Below are positions 10,617 through 22,813 of a stretch of 64,000 nt of DNA, one piece after another (positions within the stretch are counted from its first letter, which is position 1; each line of letters begins with the position of its first letter). The stretch lies in assembly GCA_001557505.1 (NCBI GenBank), contig LSAX01000011.1, positions 1,054,001-1,118,000 on the forward strand, in the 5' to 3' direction. The translations under genes and the position numbers were made by a program. The DNA is from Reticulascus tulasneorum (Eukaryota; Ascomycota; Sordariomycetes; Glomerellales; Reticulascaceae). The notes beneath the pieces were generated by a model. That model was not told the origin of the DNA, did not search any database, and saw nothing but the letters and a program-made list of their open reading frames with translations.

Positions 10617-13600
10617 ATGAGTGAACGAGGCCACCGAAGCGACGGTATCCACAGGACAACCAGGCAGGGTACTATCGAGCAAGGCTATAAACTGCCGGAT
10701 ATCTCTGTGGAGGCAGCAACGACTCACATTCACAATGACGCGAGTGTGACACCGCACCTGCATCCGCCCGCTTCGAAGCCCATGGAGAATATGCAGCGTC
10801 AAAGTCTAGAGCCTAACTCGCGAAGTCGGGCGCCTCCTGACTTGGCACATCCATGTCACACGCATGAGCTGCAGATTGTCATGTCTAACCGACCTCTGGA
10901 TCTCTACAGTCAGAAGAATCTTCATTCAAAAAGACTCGCCCGTAACTTCAGAGCGATCCTCCCTGCGACTTCAATCTCGAGTGGTGTTAAACCAAGTCAT
11001 CGTCCATCGCAAGAATTGTTCCCACGAGCCGATGCCATCCATCCGATCCCAAAACAAGTCGATAAACAACGGCAAGCCAGCCTGCGTCCTCAATCTATAC
11101 CATATATACTCAAGCAACCGACATTTCATAAGCCTATCCCGGGACAGCGGCATGAGACACGCCGTCCGCAATCACCACTCAGCGACACCAGTCTGAGTAA
11201 CATAGAACACGATGTCCCAAATACAGTCCCAGACACACCTCCCCGAGTGACTATCAGATTTTGGGAAGAGGAAAGGGCTTGGTGCTATGAGTTAGAACTC
11301 AAGGAAGCTCGTATCGCCCGGCGACAGGACAATGACATGGTCAACGGAACCAAACTTCTTAACCTTGCCGGTGTCAGCCGCGGCCGCAGAGACTGTCTGT
11401 TGAAGAACGTGAGGATGAGATACGTTGCCAGTCTCGGACCTCCATATCTTAAAGGCATATGGGTTCCTCTGGATAAGGCGCAGGAATTCGCGAAGAACGA
11501 GGGACTTACTGAGCAACTGGCTGCCCTTCTATCCAGAGACGTTGACTGTTCAGTCTCTCAGGAGCATAGTGTGCCACGAACCTCAGAGAGCCCCCGTACG
11601 AACAAATCACTGGAATCGTTGACATCCGGCGCTGATAGCAAGTGTACCGTGGATGAAGCGGCGTGCTTACCATCTCAGCCCACGAGCGCATCCAATTTAC
11701 ATTTTCACTCATACAGTTCACGTGAATCAGCCGGCCGCCTGGGCCCCGTCTACGCTGGATCACTGGACTCATGTAATGGCGAAAATCGTCTAGGATATAA
11801 TCCCTCTGATTTGTATCGATTAGCATGCTCCTTGACGAATCAGGTCTATGCTATGCTTGATGAGTTTTCCGCCGCTGGCCATAGAAGTAGCTCCTTGCGG
11901 GAGCTGCTAGGCCAGTCAGAGAATCTGCGGCGAATGATACAGCAGCAAGAATATCAATGGGGGAGAAATTTCTGGAACACTTATCAGGGATCGCATCGAA
12001 TTGAAAAGTCTTTAAAGATCACGCAAGATACGCTCAAAAGTTGCTCACCGACTAATGGCGTTGATGCAGAAACTGCAAGCCCCGTCACATGGCAGTTAGC
12101 ACGGAACTCCCTCGACATGTCCTGCGGTTTGCTTAACCAGATAGACCAAAGCCTCACTGAGTTGGATAACATTAATTATAATCAAGCGTCTAATGGTTTC
12201 ACAATAGAGAGACGATGGTCTCAGAGCACCGAAATCATGATTCAAGAGGTTGCTCTGATGAGCGCTCTGAGCACGTCTAAGCACCCATCCACGACACAAA
12301 GCCCCGAAAACGTTGTGGTTTTCGGCAGCCATCAGCTTAGAGCTTTTCATTCTCTGCCTGGATTGCGAGAACTAGGTCTTCACACACCAAAGCAATCGCA
12401 TTGCGTCGCAGCTCAGAGCACGAAGTCAACGGCGCCGCCGTTCGGTGTCGCAGCTATTTCGAGGTCTACTGAACCGACTTGCAGCGACGAGGAACTATCT
12501 CAACTCAATGTTAGGAGAAGCGTCGTGGACCAGCTGATGGCAGAGTTTCTTTCGCTATTCAAAACATGTACCCCTATCCGACCTGAAGTCCATGGCTATG
12601 GAACAAAAGGTACGAGTGAAGGTATCGTGATTGAATGCCAAGATCACTCCCTTATTGAACCACAGCAAGCAATGAATATGACTGGCGTCAAAATTGACCA
12701 CAGCCTTGGTTCATCAGATGCTAGAAAGCGGAGTATTACAGTTCTCGTCGAGCCGAGTGCGAAACGGCACGCGTTCAGCCCGCTCGAGTCTCAGACAAAC
12801 TCAAAGAAGTTTGCATGCCCATATTTCAAACGACAACCAGCCAAGTACAAATCCTTCCGATCCTGTCCGGGTCCCGGCTGGAGCTCAGTTTATCGATTGA
12901 AGTAAGTGTTCCGCAGCTCTGACACTTGGATGTTGCTGAACGCCACATAAGAGAGCACTTATTTCGGATCCATATGCTACCAGTGTACTGCCCGCGATGC
13001 TTCCTGGACTTCGACTCCGATCAAGAGTATCTATCTCATATGCGAGCGAATCCACTGTGCAAACCCCGAGAGTACGTGGCCAAAGAAGGCATTGATTTGC
13101 ATCAAGAGACGCTTCTCAGAAGTGGGAGATGGATACACATGCACATAAATGAGGAGACGAAATGGCACGATGTGTACCATATCTTATTTCCAGCTGATGA
13201 GCATTTAGAGAAACCAAGTCCCTGTATGATATTCCTATACGCACCCCACGGCTAACATACTCGATGGTAACTGACCTTCTCATGGATTACAAAACGGAGA
13301 CTAGTGGCCTTGGAAGAGAGGAAGCTTGCGTTCCACTAATTGTACAATATGAACGCTTCCTTAGGATGGAACTTCCTCCTCGAGTCAGACATCAAATCAG
13401 TCTTCGCATGACCGCAAGCAGCCTCCTGGCCCCTAGTCAGTTCTCGCGGGAAGAACTCAATGGTGTTACTAGCGACCTGCAGATTCACCTGTTCCGGATA
13501 TTCATGTCGCAGTGGCGGGCCAATTCACAAGGGCGAAGCTTGCACCTCCTGAGATTGGAACAGGGCAACACCTCGAACCAGCCACTTATCAAACCACTCC

Positions 13601-13785
13601 TGACAGAACATCTACATGAGCAATACCAGTTCCACGGGGATGTAAAGGAGCTTAATGGCTTCGACGGTGTGATGTTCGACTTGACGAATGCTGCACCAGT
13701 TGTGCCTAGCATTGGCTACGGTACACTGCGTCCCGGCCCTGAGTACTTCAAGGGACTCGCAGCAAGTACCTCAGAGGCTGTGTGA
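10617..13785 (+). CDS. APSES-domain regulator with C2H2-type C-terminal module
   Basis: Exon 1 is 10617-12901, followed by a 50-bp GT-AG intron (12902-12951) that restores the frame precisely. Exon 2 is 12952 to about 13223. A last exon begins near 13325 after a second intron whose acceptor is uncertain. The product is about 1,000 residues. Residues about 210-308 form an APSES DNA-binding domain: ARRQDNDMVNGTKLLNLAG, SRGRRDCLLK, and LKGIWVPLDKAQEFAKNEG, as in StuA. The middle is low in complexity. From about residue 730 comes a fungal C2H2-type module: FACPYFKRQPAKY, RSCPGPGW, then after the intron EHLFRIH, VYCPRCFLDF with H and C ligands, EGIDLHQETLLRSG, and a KWHDVYHILFP segment. APSES proteins control fungal morphogenesis and sporulation. 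The target here is unknown. An additional 5' exon is possible. Confidence 0.75.
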
Positions 13786-14064
13786 GTTATTAGTATCACG
13801 TCAGTACCAACTGAATGTCTGCTAGCTCTTATGTACACAATTGTCTCATGTCGTCGTCTACGTATGCGTTAGGATTCACAGTTGTCAGATATAGTTTCTC
13901 CAGTTAACCAGGCAGGCATATGTAAAGAAAAACCAAGTGGAATGGGACATTTGATCAATCTATATGACAACGGCCGACTCGGTTCAAAAACCTAAGCTTG
14001 TACATGGTATCGTTGAAAATTCCCTGCTTCCGAGCACCCAAACGCCAGGAACCTACAGTCTGTG

Positions 14065-16419
14065 TTACAAGAGTACAAACTCCCCACTGACCCCGTCAAA
14101 TTGAGTCGTCTGCCCGTTGAATGCCTTAGAATCCCCGAAGTAATGCAGTCTGTACACGCCAGGCCCCACCTCGGCCTCGCTTTCCCAAACAATTCCGACC
14201 TCGCTAGTGCCGAGTATTTCACTCGTCCGTCGCCAGCTGAATACCAGGTCCCAATCGCTGTCATCTCGGATAACTTCCCACATCCCCTCGACCCCGTCGT
14301 TTTCGGCATCTGCAGCTGGTCCTATGCGCCGCTCAACAGCGGCGTAGGTACGCTCAAGTCGCAAATCATTACGTGGATTGGCACCTACGAAGATGGCCTT
14401 GATCGAATCTCCCGCGTGATATTCACCTTCAACATCAGTTTTGACGTCTCCAAAGTGCCAGAAGAGAGGTGCCGTGTCATGGACCACGCCGGGAATGAAG
14501 CTCATGGAGCGATTGCTGTTGTCTGGCGGGAAAGGCCCACCGTTGTGAGAGTCCGGACGCCGGACTGCTGTGGCAGCAAGGTTAGGAAGGCGTTCTAGTG
14601 TGCGGTTGATGTAGGCCATAAGTGTGTGCGGCCCGTAGAGCGTCGATGCTCCCTCGTAGCGCTGTATGGCATATTCCTCTTCGGTTGTTATGTAATGGGT
14701 GTAGCTATTGGCCGGGCCGCCAATAACTACCACAGGTTTCGCTGACAGCGTTTCTTGGGCAAAGAGGTCGCCTGCAGCCTCTTTGACTGCCTCCTTCCAC
14801 CGCCGTCCAGCCATAGTGGTAGCTTCTCCTGGGCTGACAATTATAATCAGCTGGCCGACTCTGAATGTTTGCACATCCACCACGTTTGGCGTCCACTGGT
14901 AAGGGCTATACATCTCGCCTACATCAAGCAAAATCGGCTTGGGGAAATGGCAGGCCAACTGCTCTTCCGTGGGTTCCTTGAGAAGCCCCGAAACAACTCT
15001 CCAAACCGGGGATGTATTTGATGAATTGGAGTTGTGTTGGGTGAAATCAAAAGCACCCGGACCATCCGAGGTTCCTGCTGCAAAGGAATAGCCCAGCGCA
15101 GCAGGACAGGTTTTCACTTCAGTCCCATTGGGCAGCGTGAAATGCCAGTTTGACATGTTGTGGAAGGCATGGAATGACTTGACCCAAGGTCCACGGACTG
15201 GTTCGGCATCCGCGGACATCTTGCCGTAGAGAATCCTCGCGGCTAAGAACTGCCTCCTGCCTATTTCAAAGCAAGATGCAGCGCCATTATCCTGCTCTCG
15301 AAAGAATGGGCCCCTCGCATGACAGTGCTGACTTCTTCCATTTGCACATGTGCTGTTCTCAAAACTGCAGGGGTCACCTGATCCATCCTCACACCAAGCT
15401 CCAAGAACGTTGGGACTCACGTCTCCCATGTTCGCTTGGGAGAATCCCGCGACGAAGCCGTCGGTAGCATGGCATGATCCCCGGACACTCTTCTCAAAGA
15501 GATTAGCAGCCACGCCTTTATTATCTCCGCTGATGAGGGTATTATTCCCAAGCATAGAGGTGCCATGTGTTGGGAACCATGTCAAAACACCGATGCTTTT
15601 ACCGTCAGACGAACGCTGGAACTTGAGCATAGTCAAATCCTTCTCAACTGATCCATCGTCCTCGGAGCTGACATTGTATTTCGCTCGTTCTCTTTCAGGG
15701 TTCGCAAGGTACGCGAACAGGCTACGATTGATGTTGGCACCGTTAACTTTGGTCGACCCTATACTCAGATGGCCTAGTACGAGACTTTCGTGAGCACGTT
15801 GTATGGAGAGCAGGGCACCGTCCACAATCGCTTTGTAGCTTTGCTGATCAAAGCCTTTGCTTGTGATTTGCGGGAGAAGATAGTTGAGCCAAGCTCCAGG
15901 CCCAGAATGAGAATGAGTCCCCGTAACAGCTAGGTTGTGGTGCCCGTACATTGCATATGGTGATCCCCAGCTTTCGAGGCCAGCCAGTATGCCGTATCGA
16001 ACAGCGGTGTCGCCCGACTGCGTGTCCAAGACGAGATAGAGGAACCTGTCCTCGGGATGGTCCACATTTCCCACAATGAACGCCCGAGAGTAAAGCCTCT
16101 GCCGAAGGCCAGTACCAAGCTGCTTCGGATCGGCATAGCCCATCATGTTGATTTCCACAACAGGGCCGGTGATATCGGCGCGGCCGACACCCAGGAGATA
16201 CTCGTCTCCATTGTGAGAGCTGGGAAATACATCATGATTGCTGGCCAGCCAGTCTTGAAAGGGTGGCAATATCTCAAAGCGAGATAATGTATTTAAAAGG
16301 ATGGCCAGCGAGAGAAGCAAAGGCAGGGTCCAGAGCCATGGGGTCCAGGAGCTTGGCCTTGGCGATGGAGCTACCCATGCCGGCTTGTCGTCCTTGACGC
16401 CACTCTGCCGAGGGCGCAT
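14065..16419 (-). CDS. Neutral ceramidase
   Basis: A single-exon gene of 784 residues, starting at the first true ATG (16419); the frame is open further upstream but without an ATG. It hydrolyses the amide bond of ceramide to give sphingoid base and fatty acid. A hydrophobic segment at about residues 25-46 looks like a signal anchor, so the catalytic domain is probably lumenal or extracellular. Family motifs are present: a GVGRADITGP start, THSHSGPG with zinc-type His169 and His171, FPTHGTSM with His285, and LISGDNKG with the likely nucleophile Ser297. The C-terminal third forms the Ig-like domain of the family. Length is normal for fungal neutral ceramidases. Several NxT/NxS sites suit a secretory protein. 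The stop lies about 280 bp beyond the convergent end of the APSES gene. Confidence 0.93.
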   Translation of the reverse strand: MRPRQSGVKDDKPAWVAPSPRPSSWTPWLWTLPLLLSLAILLNTLSRFEILPPFQDWLASNHDVFPSSHNGDEYLLGVGRADITGPVVEINMMGYADPKQLGTGLRQRLYSRAFIVGNVDHPEDRFLYLVLDTQSGDTAVRYGILAGLESWGSPYAMYGHHNLAVTGTHSHSGPGAWLNYLLPQITSKGFDQQSYKAIVDGALLSIQRAHESLVLGHLSIGSTKVNGANINRSLFAYLANPERERAKYNVSSEDDGSVEKDLTMLKFQRSSDGKSIGVLTWFPTHGTSMLGNNTLISGDNKGVAANLFEKSVRGSCHATDGFVAGFSQANMGDVSPNVLGAWCEDGSGDPCSFENSTCANGRSQHCHARGPFFREQDNGAASCFEIGRRQFLAARILYGKMSADAEPVRGPWVKSFHAFHNMSNWHFTLPNGTEVKTCPAALGYSFAAGTSDGPGAFDFTQHNSNSSNTSPVWRVVSGLLKEPTEEQLACHFPKPILLDVGEMYSPYQWTPNVVDVQTFRVGQLIIIVSPGEATTMAGRRWKEAVKEAAGDLFAQETLSAKPVVVIGGPANSYTHYITTEEEYAIQRYEGASTLYGPHTLMAYINRTLERLPNLAATAVRRPDSHNGGPFPPDNSNRSMSFIPGVVHDTAPLFWHFGDVKTDVEGEYHAGDSIKAIFVGANPRNDLRLERTYAAVERRIGPAADAENDGVEGMWEVIRDDSDWDLVFSWRRTSEILGTSEVGIVWESEAEVGPGVYRLHYFGDSKAFNGQTTQFDGVSGEFVLL

Positions 16420-19400
16420 GTCGCTTAATCTGAGCAAAACGCAGCTGAAGTTGCATATGTGTAGAGCGAAGCCTTTATATCGATGGAACAGGCGAGTGTG
16501 TTGTTGCAATTAGTTAGATATGCCGACAAGGCCGGTGCTTGAGAGCAGCTGTCGTTGGGCACATGGAGGCTAGCAAATGACGTAGTCGTGTGTGGTGCTA
16601 GCACAACTAATTGTTAGTGCAGCGAGTCCGTGCATTGACTGGACAGGAAGTGCGGCTTTTCATAGGATCAGGACAAGACGTTTCAGTGGCCAACAACGGC
16701 GTTTGACTACAGACTGTCGTCCGTCAATGAACTTATAAGATAAGGTAGACCAAGATGAAGCATCACACGGCCCAGCCGGGAGATATTCTTCGGCAAGAAT
16801 AGGCGACCTCGGTCTTACTCAGCAAGGTCTGCATTGCATGGTACCTGGTGGGGACATAAACTGAAGTGCTGCAGCATGATGCACCATTAAGCGACCTGGG
16901 TAATCCGCATCTTCAATCAAAATGCGCAATACGTAACACGACCATGCTACGGCTCTAGGCGAAACTAAGATCACTAATATTCAATTCTCCTACATCTATC
17001 ATATTGAGTCCGAGGCGAATGAAGCCACGGGGTTGGGGAATGAGGACCTATATATTGATGTCGTTTACATGCTAACGGCCAGGGGAGTCATTTCCATCGT
17101 GTCTTCTTCAGAAGATTGCAGCTTATCATTCTTCCACATGCCCACGGTTTTCACCTCCACTTCGTCTTGCGCTTCAAGGAACACGTCCCGCCTCGGGGAT
17201 CTCAGTGCACAAATCCAGTCCTGTGCAGCGCACATGTGCAACTCCTCGAATTCGAGTTGCAGTTGCGAGATGCGCAAGTATAAGATTGCCAGAGGCGGGA
17301 TATGAGACATTGGCGAGGATATACAGGCCGCGACATATGTCCGTCCCACACTTGGTCCTGAAGTTCCGAGACATGTGCCTCTAACTTGACGACTTGGGTC
17401 GTCAATCATGCCTGGCCTGGCGACGGACAAAAGATGTGGAGAAACCAGATGCAGTGGCTCAAGTCCTCCTAAGGGCTGAAGACTGCGGTGCACGTATACA
17501 TCCCGCCATGCCCCGGTGCCATCCACACGATCAGAGGAGATACGGCAGATGGGCCGGCGGCGGACAGTCTCTTGTCGTCTCCCTATTACATTCGCTTTGA
17601 CTCTCTTGGTTTCTTCTTTCACCTTTTCTGGTTTCTTTTCTCATCTCTCTAGGCCACCGCGCCACCGGCAGCCTAACGCATGGTTGACAAACTAGGCACG
17701 TAGGACGGAAGACGTCCCGGTCCAGTCCCGGTCCGCGGTCCCCGGTACCTTGCCCTGTTGTTTAGCACCCTGGCGAGTCTCCAAATAGAGTTCAGAGACC
17801 TTATGGCAGTGGCTGATTGAGAGACAACGATTTTGATCTTTGACGAAGATTAGTGAGCGCGACGAAACAAAGCGTCCCGCGTGTGCAGCTCCCTCTGCGA
17901 TATGATGGCATATGCACTTGGTGCGCCAAACGCCTCGCTGAATTGTGGAGAATTTGGGCCGAATTTAGGAATCGGCGTGCCGCAAATTGAGTCTGAGCAA
18001 GGTTGGAATCTTCAGGGTCCCTTGCTCTCTGTGGAGAACGGTGTTCGAGGGTGGACGGATAGAATCCCAGAAGATGTCCATTGCCCAGTTGGCGATGGTG
18101 GTGTCTTTGGAATTCGCCCCCCTGACATGAGTCACAGCAGTGCATACGCACACGGCAGCAAGGGTACCAGGTGGTATTAATGGTGGAAGGAACTCGAGAA
18201 GCTACAGACCCCTACTGCTGGGCATCTGTGGCGTCTGGTCGGCGACAAAGACATTGTGGCACTGACAATTTGACAAGTGATAGGTATGAGATCTAGTCTC
18301 CGATTTGGCCAGGCGTCTAGAATGAACGACATTGGGTACGAAGTACGGACAAAATGATCTCTACAAGCAGATCTGCGCTCGGTTACTTATGCCTATTTCA
18401 AACTTGTCCGAGTCGGAAGCTGAGTGCAGTTCCCTACGTTTCTGGCCATCCAAGTTTCTTTTTCGTGTATACACTAACATGTCCTAGCAAAGTGGCTTTT
18501 GAAGCACCAGGTAATGTAGATCGGACCAAGGTCGTGATGTCAAAGGATTACCGGAGGCCAGGGGATGTGCCGATCCCAGTCCTACCACCCTTTTCACATG
18601 CTACTTAATTTCCACAGCCAGCAGGCACGCCACGACCTCTTTGCCCTGTGTACCACATTTGGAATGCCCTGGCAATAGGGCGCTAAGCAAACCCTTTATA
18701 GCGAATACTCGACTGACAAATAGCCGCAGGTGGTGGTCCAAAGATCTAAACACCCCTTTCAGTGGAAGGTGGGCCAAGTGAGCTGGCAGTAGTTGCAGCC
18801 CCCGGCTCGCTCCAATACCGACCCTGCGCTACAGGCATCGGCTGCATGACCAACAGGCTACAGGACGTTCAATGTGACATTGCACAAATCCCAAACCAGT
18901 AATCCCCAGGGTGAATTCCCAAGCTCCAATTCGTCAATCTCCACTACGATATAACACGCCCTAAGACGACGACCTAGCTCTAAAATCCTCCTCTAGACTT
19001 TCGTGGTTCCGGGCAGGTCCCGTGTGACACACAACTCATGCACACTAGCCTCGACTCAATTGATACATGGGCAATTTGAGCACGGTAGGAGAAAACTGTT
19101 ACAGAGTTGGACTAACCTGCCTCCCTGCATATGGAAGTGGGGTGAAGACGGCAAACTGTCAGGGCAAGAGGCCTGGGGAGCACACGTTTCTACGAAGGTT
19201 CATTGAGACCCGGGTTTTCGTACAGAACCTGGTATTGCACCCCCAGCGAGGCGTTCATCTGGCAGACCTCGCGGTCTTAGCTGCGTCTCTGTAATCAAGC
19301 TCTCAATGTGGCGCGCCAACGAGACGCCCGCAGACTATGCAGTAACAGACTGGCTTGTTCCTGGCATATACCTTGCACTCTGTCCGTACCCATCTATCGT

Positions 19401-20708
19401 TTAGTCCGTGCTTGAACAGTCTCCGCAGACATATTTCACATGCCTCCGTACTATAAGTTGGTTACAATCCCCTCTATCATGTTGTTGACTCTCACCGTTT
19501 CTTCAGTCAAGCTTTCGAACGTCCTCTTCTCGGCTACCAATCCAGTTTCCAGTTTCAGCAAGACGATCAGACTCAGGGACGCCATAAGAACCTCTGAATT
19601 CCTGGAAACGACATGGCGGTCAACCTTCTATCTCATTATCCACTGGTGGTGCCGTGCTCGACATCCCAAGATCCGGACTCTTTCATCGTCGTTGAAACGA
19701 AGGACAAGCCCAAGGTTCCACCGAAACCCAAGAACTCACTTCGGCTCGCAACTCCATCCTATATAGATAACCAGTAGTTCGATGTTAGACATCGCTCACG
19801 GTAAGCTTTTATGGTTATCGGATTGAGTATACTTGGTCGTTCCAACAGCTAATCTTTGTCTTTGTTAGATTGCGGAGCAACCATGACAACTGCCAACGAC
19901 GCCGATTATATGTTCTGGCTCCCATTGCAACTTGTAAGACTACCTCCAAGCAGTACAACCATCATTGAGCAAAAGATACCGGTGCTAACTCTGTTGATGC
20001 TGTCATCACAGAAGGCTCACTTGGCCATTCAAACGCTTTCTACACGAGAATGACAAGCACCGTCGCCACAACCACGTTCTCTGGGCTCCAGTTTTAACAC
20101 GACACTAAATACTGTTTCCGTTTCGATTGGCTTTGGGGTTTTGGCGTCTCTTTCCGGATTACTCATCAAGAAAAGCAGAAGGGGGGGAGGGAGGTGGGGC
20201 CTCATGCCACGGATGATGCACAGTTAAGCACGTCCAGATATAAGTTATCATTCGTCAAACCGCTTTTGAATATACGCAACTCTTGTTGCTTTTGCAGAAC
20301 CGGGCTATGCCGCTTGTCATAGTCGATGTTTTGTGAAATCGGCCCATGGTGTCACCACACCATCATGATCCAATGAGTGTAGCGTGTTGGGCGGGCATGC
20401 TGGAGGGATACCCGCTAGGCGAGGCTCTGCTGACACCCACGGTGAATCGGCCATTTCCATTTAAAGTCTATACACCAATACCGCTTCGAGATGTGTAGTA
20501 CAGAGCAAGGCTCTCGAGTTATTGTTTCCATCTTCTTTGAGGTTGGGCATGCCTGCATGTTCCATCACCGCTTCCTCGTTAGGTTATGCCTGTCTATATC
20601 TCTGCTCGATGCCCTCCCTCATGAATCTTTCAATTCCACAAATTTCTCTTCAGCAGAAGCGCTTGACAGAACCACCAGTCATCCCGCAGAGGGGCATTGT
20701 TAGTAGCA
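16420..20708. other. Long intergenic region with unassigned fragments
   Basis: About 4.3 kb with no gene I can support. On the minus strand near 17065-17405 there are short stretches that read like protein (coiled-coil-like, acidic) in different frames, with no consistent splicing. On the plus strand at 19613-20215 there are fragments including a Lys/Pro-rich frame of 54 residues and a hydrophobic segment followed by KKSRR. These could be parts of a decayed or strongly diverged gene. I see no transposon ends. Confidence 0.4.
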
Positions 20709-21915
20709 ATGGCCACACCGGCAGCCAATCTGCAGGCGGCCGAAGAGGGAAGAGCTGGCGACAGATCTCATATCTCGCCAATCTCACTGTCAGATCTAAG
20801 CGGCGGCCTTACCGCATCGGCACGTAACCCCATGCAGCCACTGCAGGACACCCACGGCCCGAGAGAATGCAGCACTTCCGATCAGCATGGGACGGAAGAA
20901 CAATCGCCTGATGGTTCGCTAGGTAAGTTGTTAGGGCACAAAGACCAAACCACAAGATATAGGGTTTTTTGACGCGGCCTTAGACAAAGCGACAGGGTGG
21001 TCTGGCCTGGCCTCATGGAGAGCGCACTCCCCAGAGTGGCACATCTATCCGGCTTGTCAACGGGCGTTTGCTCTCGCCCTCGACTACCTCAGCAAAGAAA
21101 TCTACGAGATTGAGGAGCAGTACATCGCTCTCGAAGAAGAAGAAAAAAGAGCTTCTCAGTCTCACACACAAACTCTGCACCCGCAGCTGCATCCAAACCT
21201 ACATTATAGTGAGCGGCAGAAGGAGTTGATTTTCAAGCTACTGCCGAAGCTTGAAACCTACTGCAAGTCCAAGGACGCTATTCTCATTGCGGAATATCCA
21301 CTGATTTCAAATCCAAGCCAATCTCTTCACGAAAGCAGATGCCATAATGAAACAGCCTGCTGCCAGGAAACAGGAGTTCAATCAGGTCATGACCTGGATC
21401 ACAAATGAGGATTTAGAAACAGAAGCCAAATATCTCAGAGGTGCAAAACACTGTCGGCGGCTGGGCCCGCGAGGTTCCCGGATTGACGAAGCAATACAAA
21501 TGCTGCTTGTCAAGTTGCCGAAGCTATTCCTTGCCGTGAGTCCCGTTGTGGTCTGGTGTCGGCTAGTGCGCTAATCGAAATTTGAACCTACTAGAACCCT
21601 ATCCGTACCACCCACAAGTGCGATGGGTACAGCATCCACAGCTTCGACAATGATGGTCTGGCAGCCGCTGCAAAACTCATTGTTCTTTTTCTCATCTTGG
21701 CATTTCTGCTTCTTCCACTCATATTTATGTATCTTGTATCCATAGACAGGCTGGCAGTCGTGCTTCTGACTCTCATGTTTTGCCTAGTCTTTTGCTTTAT
21801 TATCTTCGTATTTGCTTACCAGACTACGGAACTGAAGCTGATGATCGTTTTCGCTTATGGCAGCATCATGGCTGCGTTTCTCTCGGGCCTGAAGTCAGGC
21901 GGTAATGAAATTTGA
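20709..21915 (+). CDS. DUF6594 membrane protein
   Basis: Four exons: 20709-20922, 20984-21262, 21336-21535 and 21595-21915, giving 337 residues. Introns 1 and 3 are ordinary GT-AG. Intron 2 (21263-21335) can only join the frames with a GC donor (GCAAGT). The N-terminal 70 residues are disordered. Residues 72-245 match the fungal DUF6594 pattern: a GWSGLASWRA start, a helical EIYEIEEQYIALEEEEKRA segment, SERQKELIFKLLPKLETY, then KQPAARKQEF and MTWITNEDL. The C-terminus has two or three hydrophobic helices (about 255-325), ending in a short tail. DUF6594 proteins are common in Pezizomycotina and have no known function. The acceptor of intron 2 has in-frame alternatives at 21317 and 21338, which would change a few residues. 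Confidence 0.8.
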
Positions 21916-22813
21916 GGCGGAATATTCGCCTTGGCATAGTGTACTTTCTCGTAGATGGACTGGTCTTGGCCGATCCGGGAATCAGGGTGGATGACGATTG
22001 ACTGACGACCTTATGATGCTTTTTGTGGAAACAAACCATGAATCTCTTTCAACCTTGTCATATTTGAGTGTACTTTCTACCGATTTGGATTAGGTTTTGC
22101 GAACATGTGTTTAAGAGAAGTAGGAAATGCAGCACAGCCATTGAGTAGCGAATGGTCGGTAGAGATATTGAATACTGAGTCTGGTTTGACACACTGCAAA
22201 CTTCTGCAAGGAAGCCTATACCAACTACGTTAAAGATCGAGCCTGAGCTGCAACCACGCAGATACCTGTTACTCGTCTATCCCTCATAAGTCTCATTGAC
22301 TTCTTTGGATCAAGGACCGCAGAAGTTTGGGAAATCGGATATGAGGACAGACGACCGGATATCAGTGCAAGACTCAGACTTGAGGCTTGGTTGTAAACCG
22401 TCACAACAGAGGTATAATTCATCCATGGCCCTATAAGACCTGTATAGTACAGGTATCTGCTCTATTAACACTGCAAATGATGTTCGTCTAGAATCCAGTT
22501 TCGCTCCATGTGCCTTCTGGGATAGACCACAGTCATGGCACACACTCGAGCTATATTTGTAGAGCTTACCTCTGCCGTGTCTAGCGTGCAAGTCTCAGTG
22601 CTTTGCGAGCATGGTAGGCTTGTACGATCTACTCTCTATATACTGAGCCGGCTAAGCAGCCAGCGAAAGACTACGTTGCAACAATTATATGAGAAAGAAA
22701 CCTTAGCACCAACACCGAAGTGATTCAAATTGGTGGTGACTTTGCCCCAGTTGCGAGCTCCAACGTAACCTGCATGTGTCAGTCTTTACGTATGGACAGC
22801 GAGGGCGAACGAT
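21916..22813. other. Convergent intergenic region, DUF6594 gene / DTD
   Basis: About 900 bp between two converging genes. It presumably holds 3' untranslated regions. Nothing else is recognised. Confidence 0.45.

Noticed and set aside
17065..17622. Minus-strand frame of 185 residues with a protein-like C-terminal part
   Set aside because: The acidic end looks partly protein-like, but no consistent start, splicing or family match could be found.
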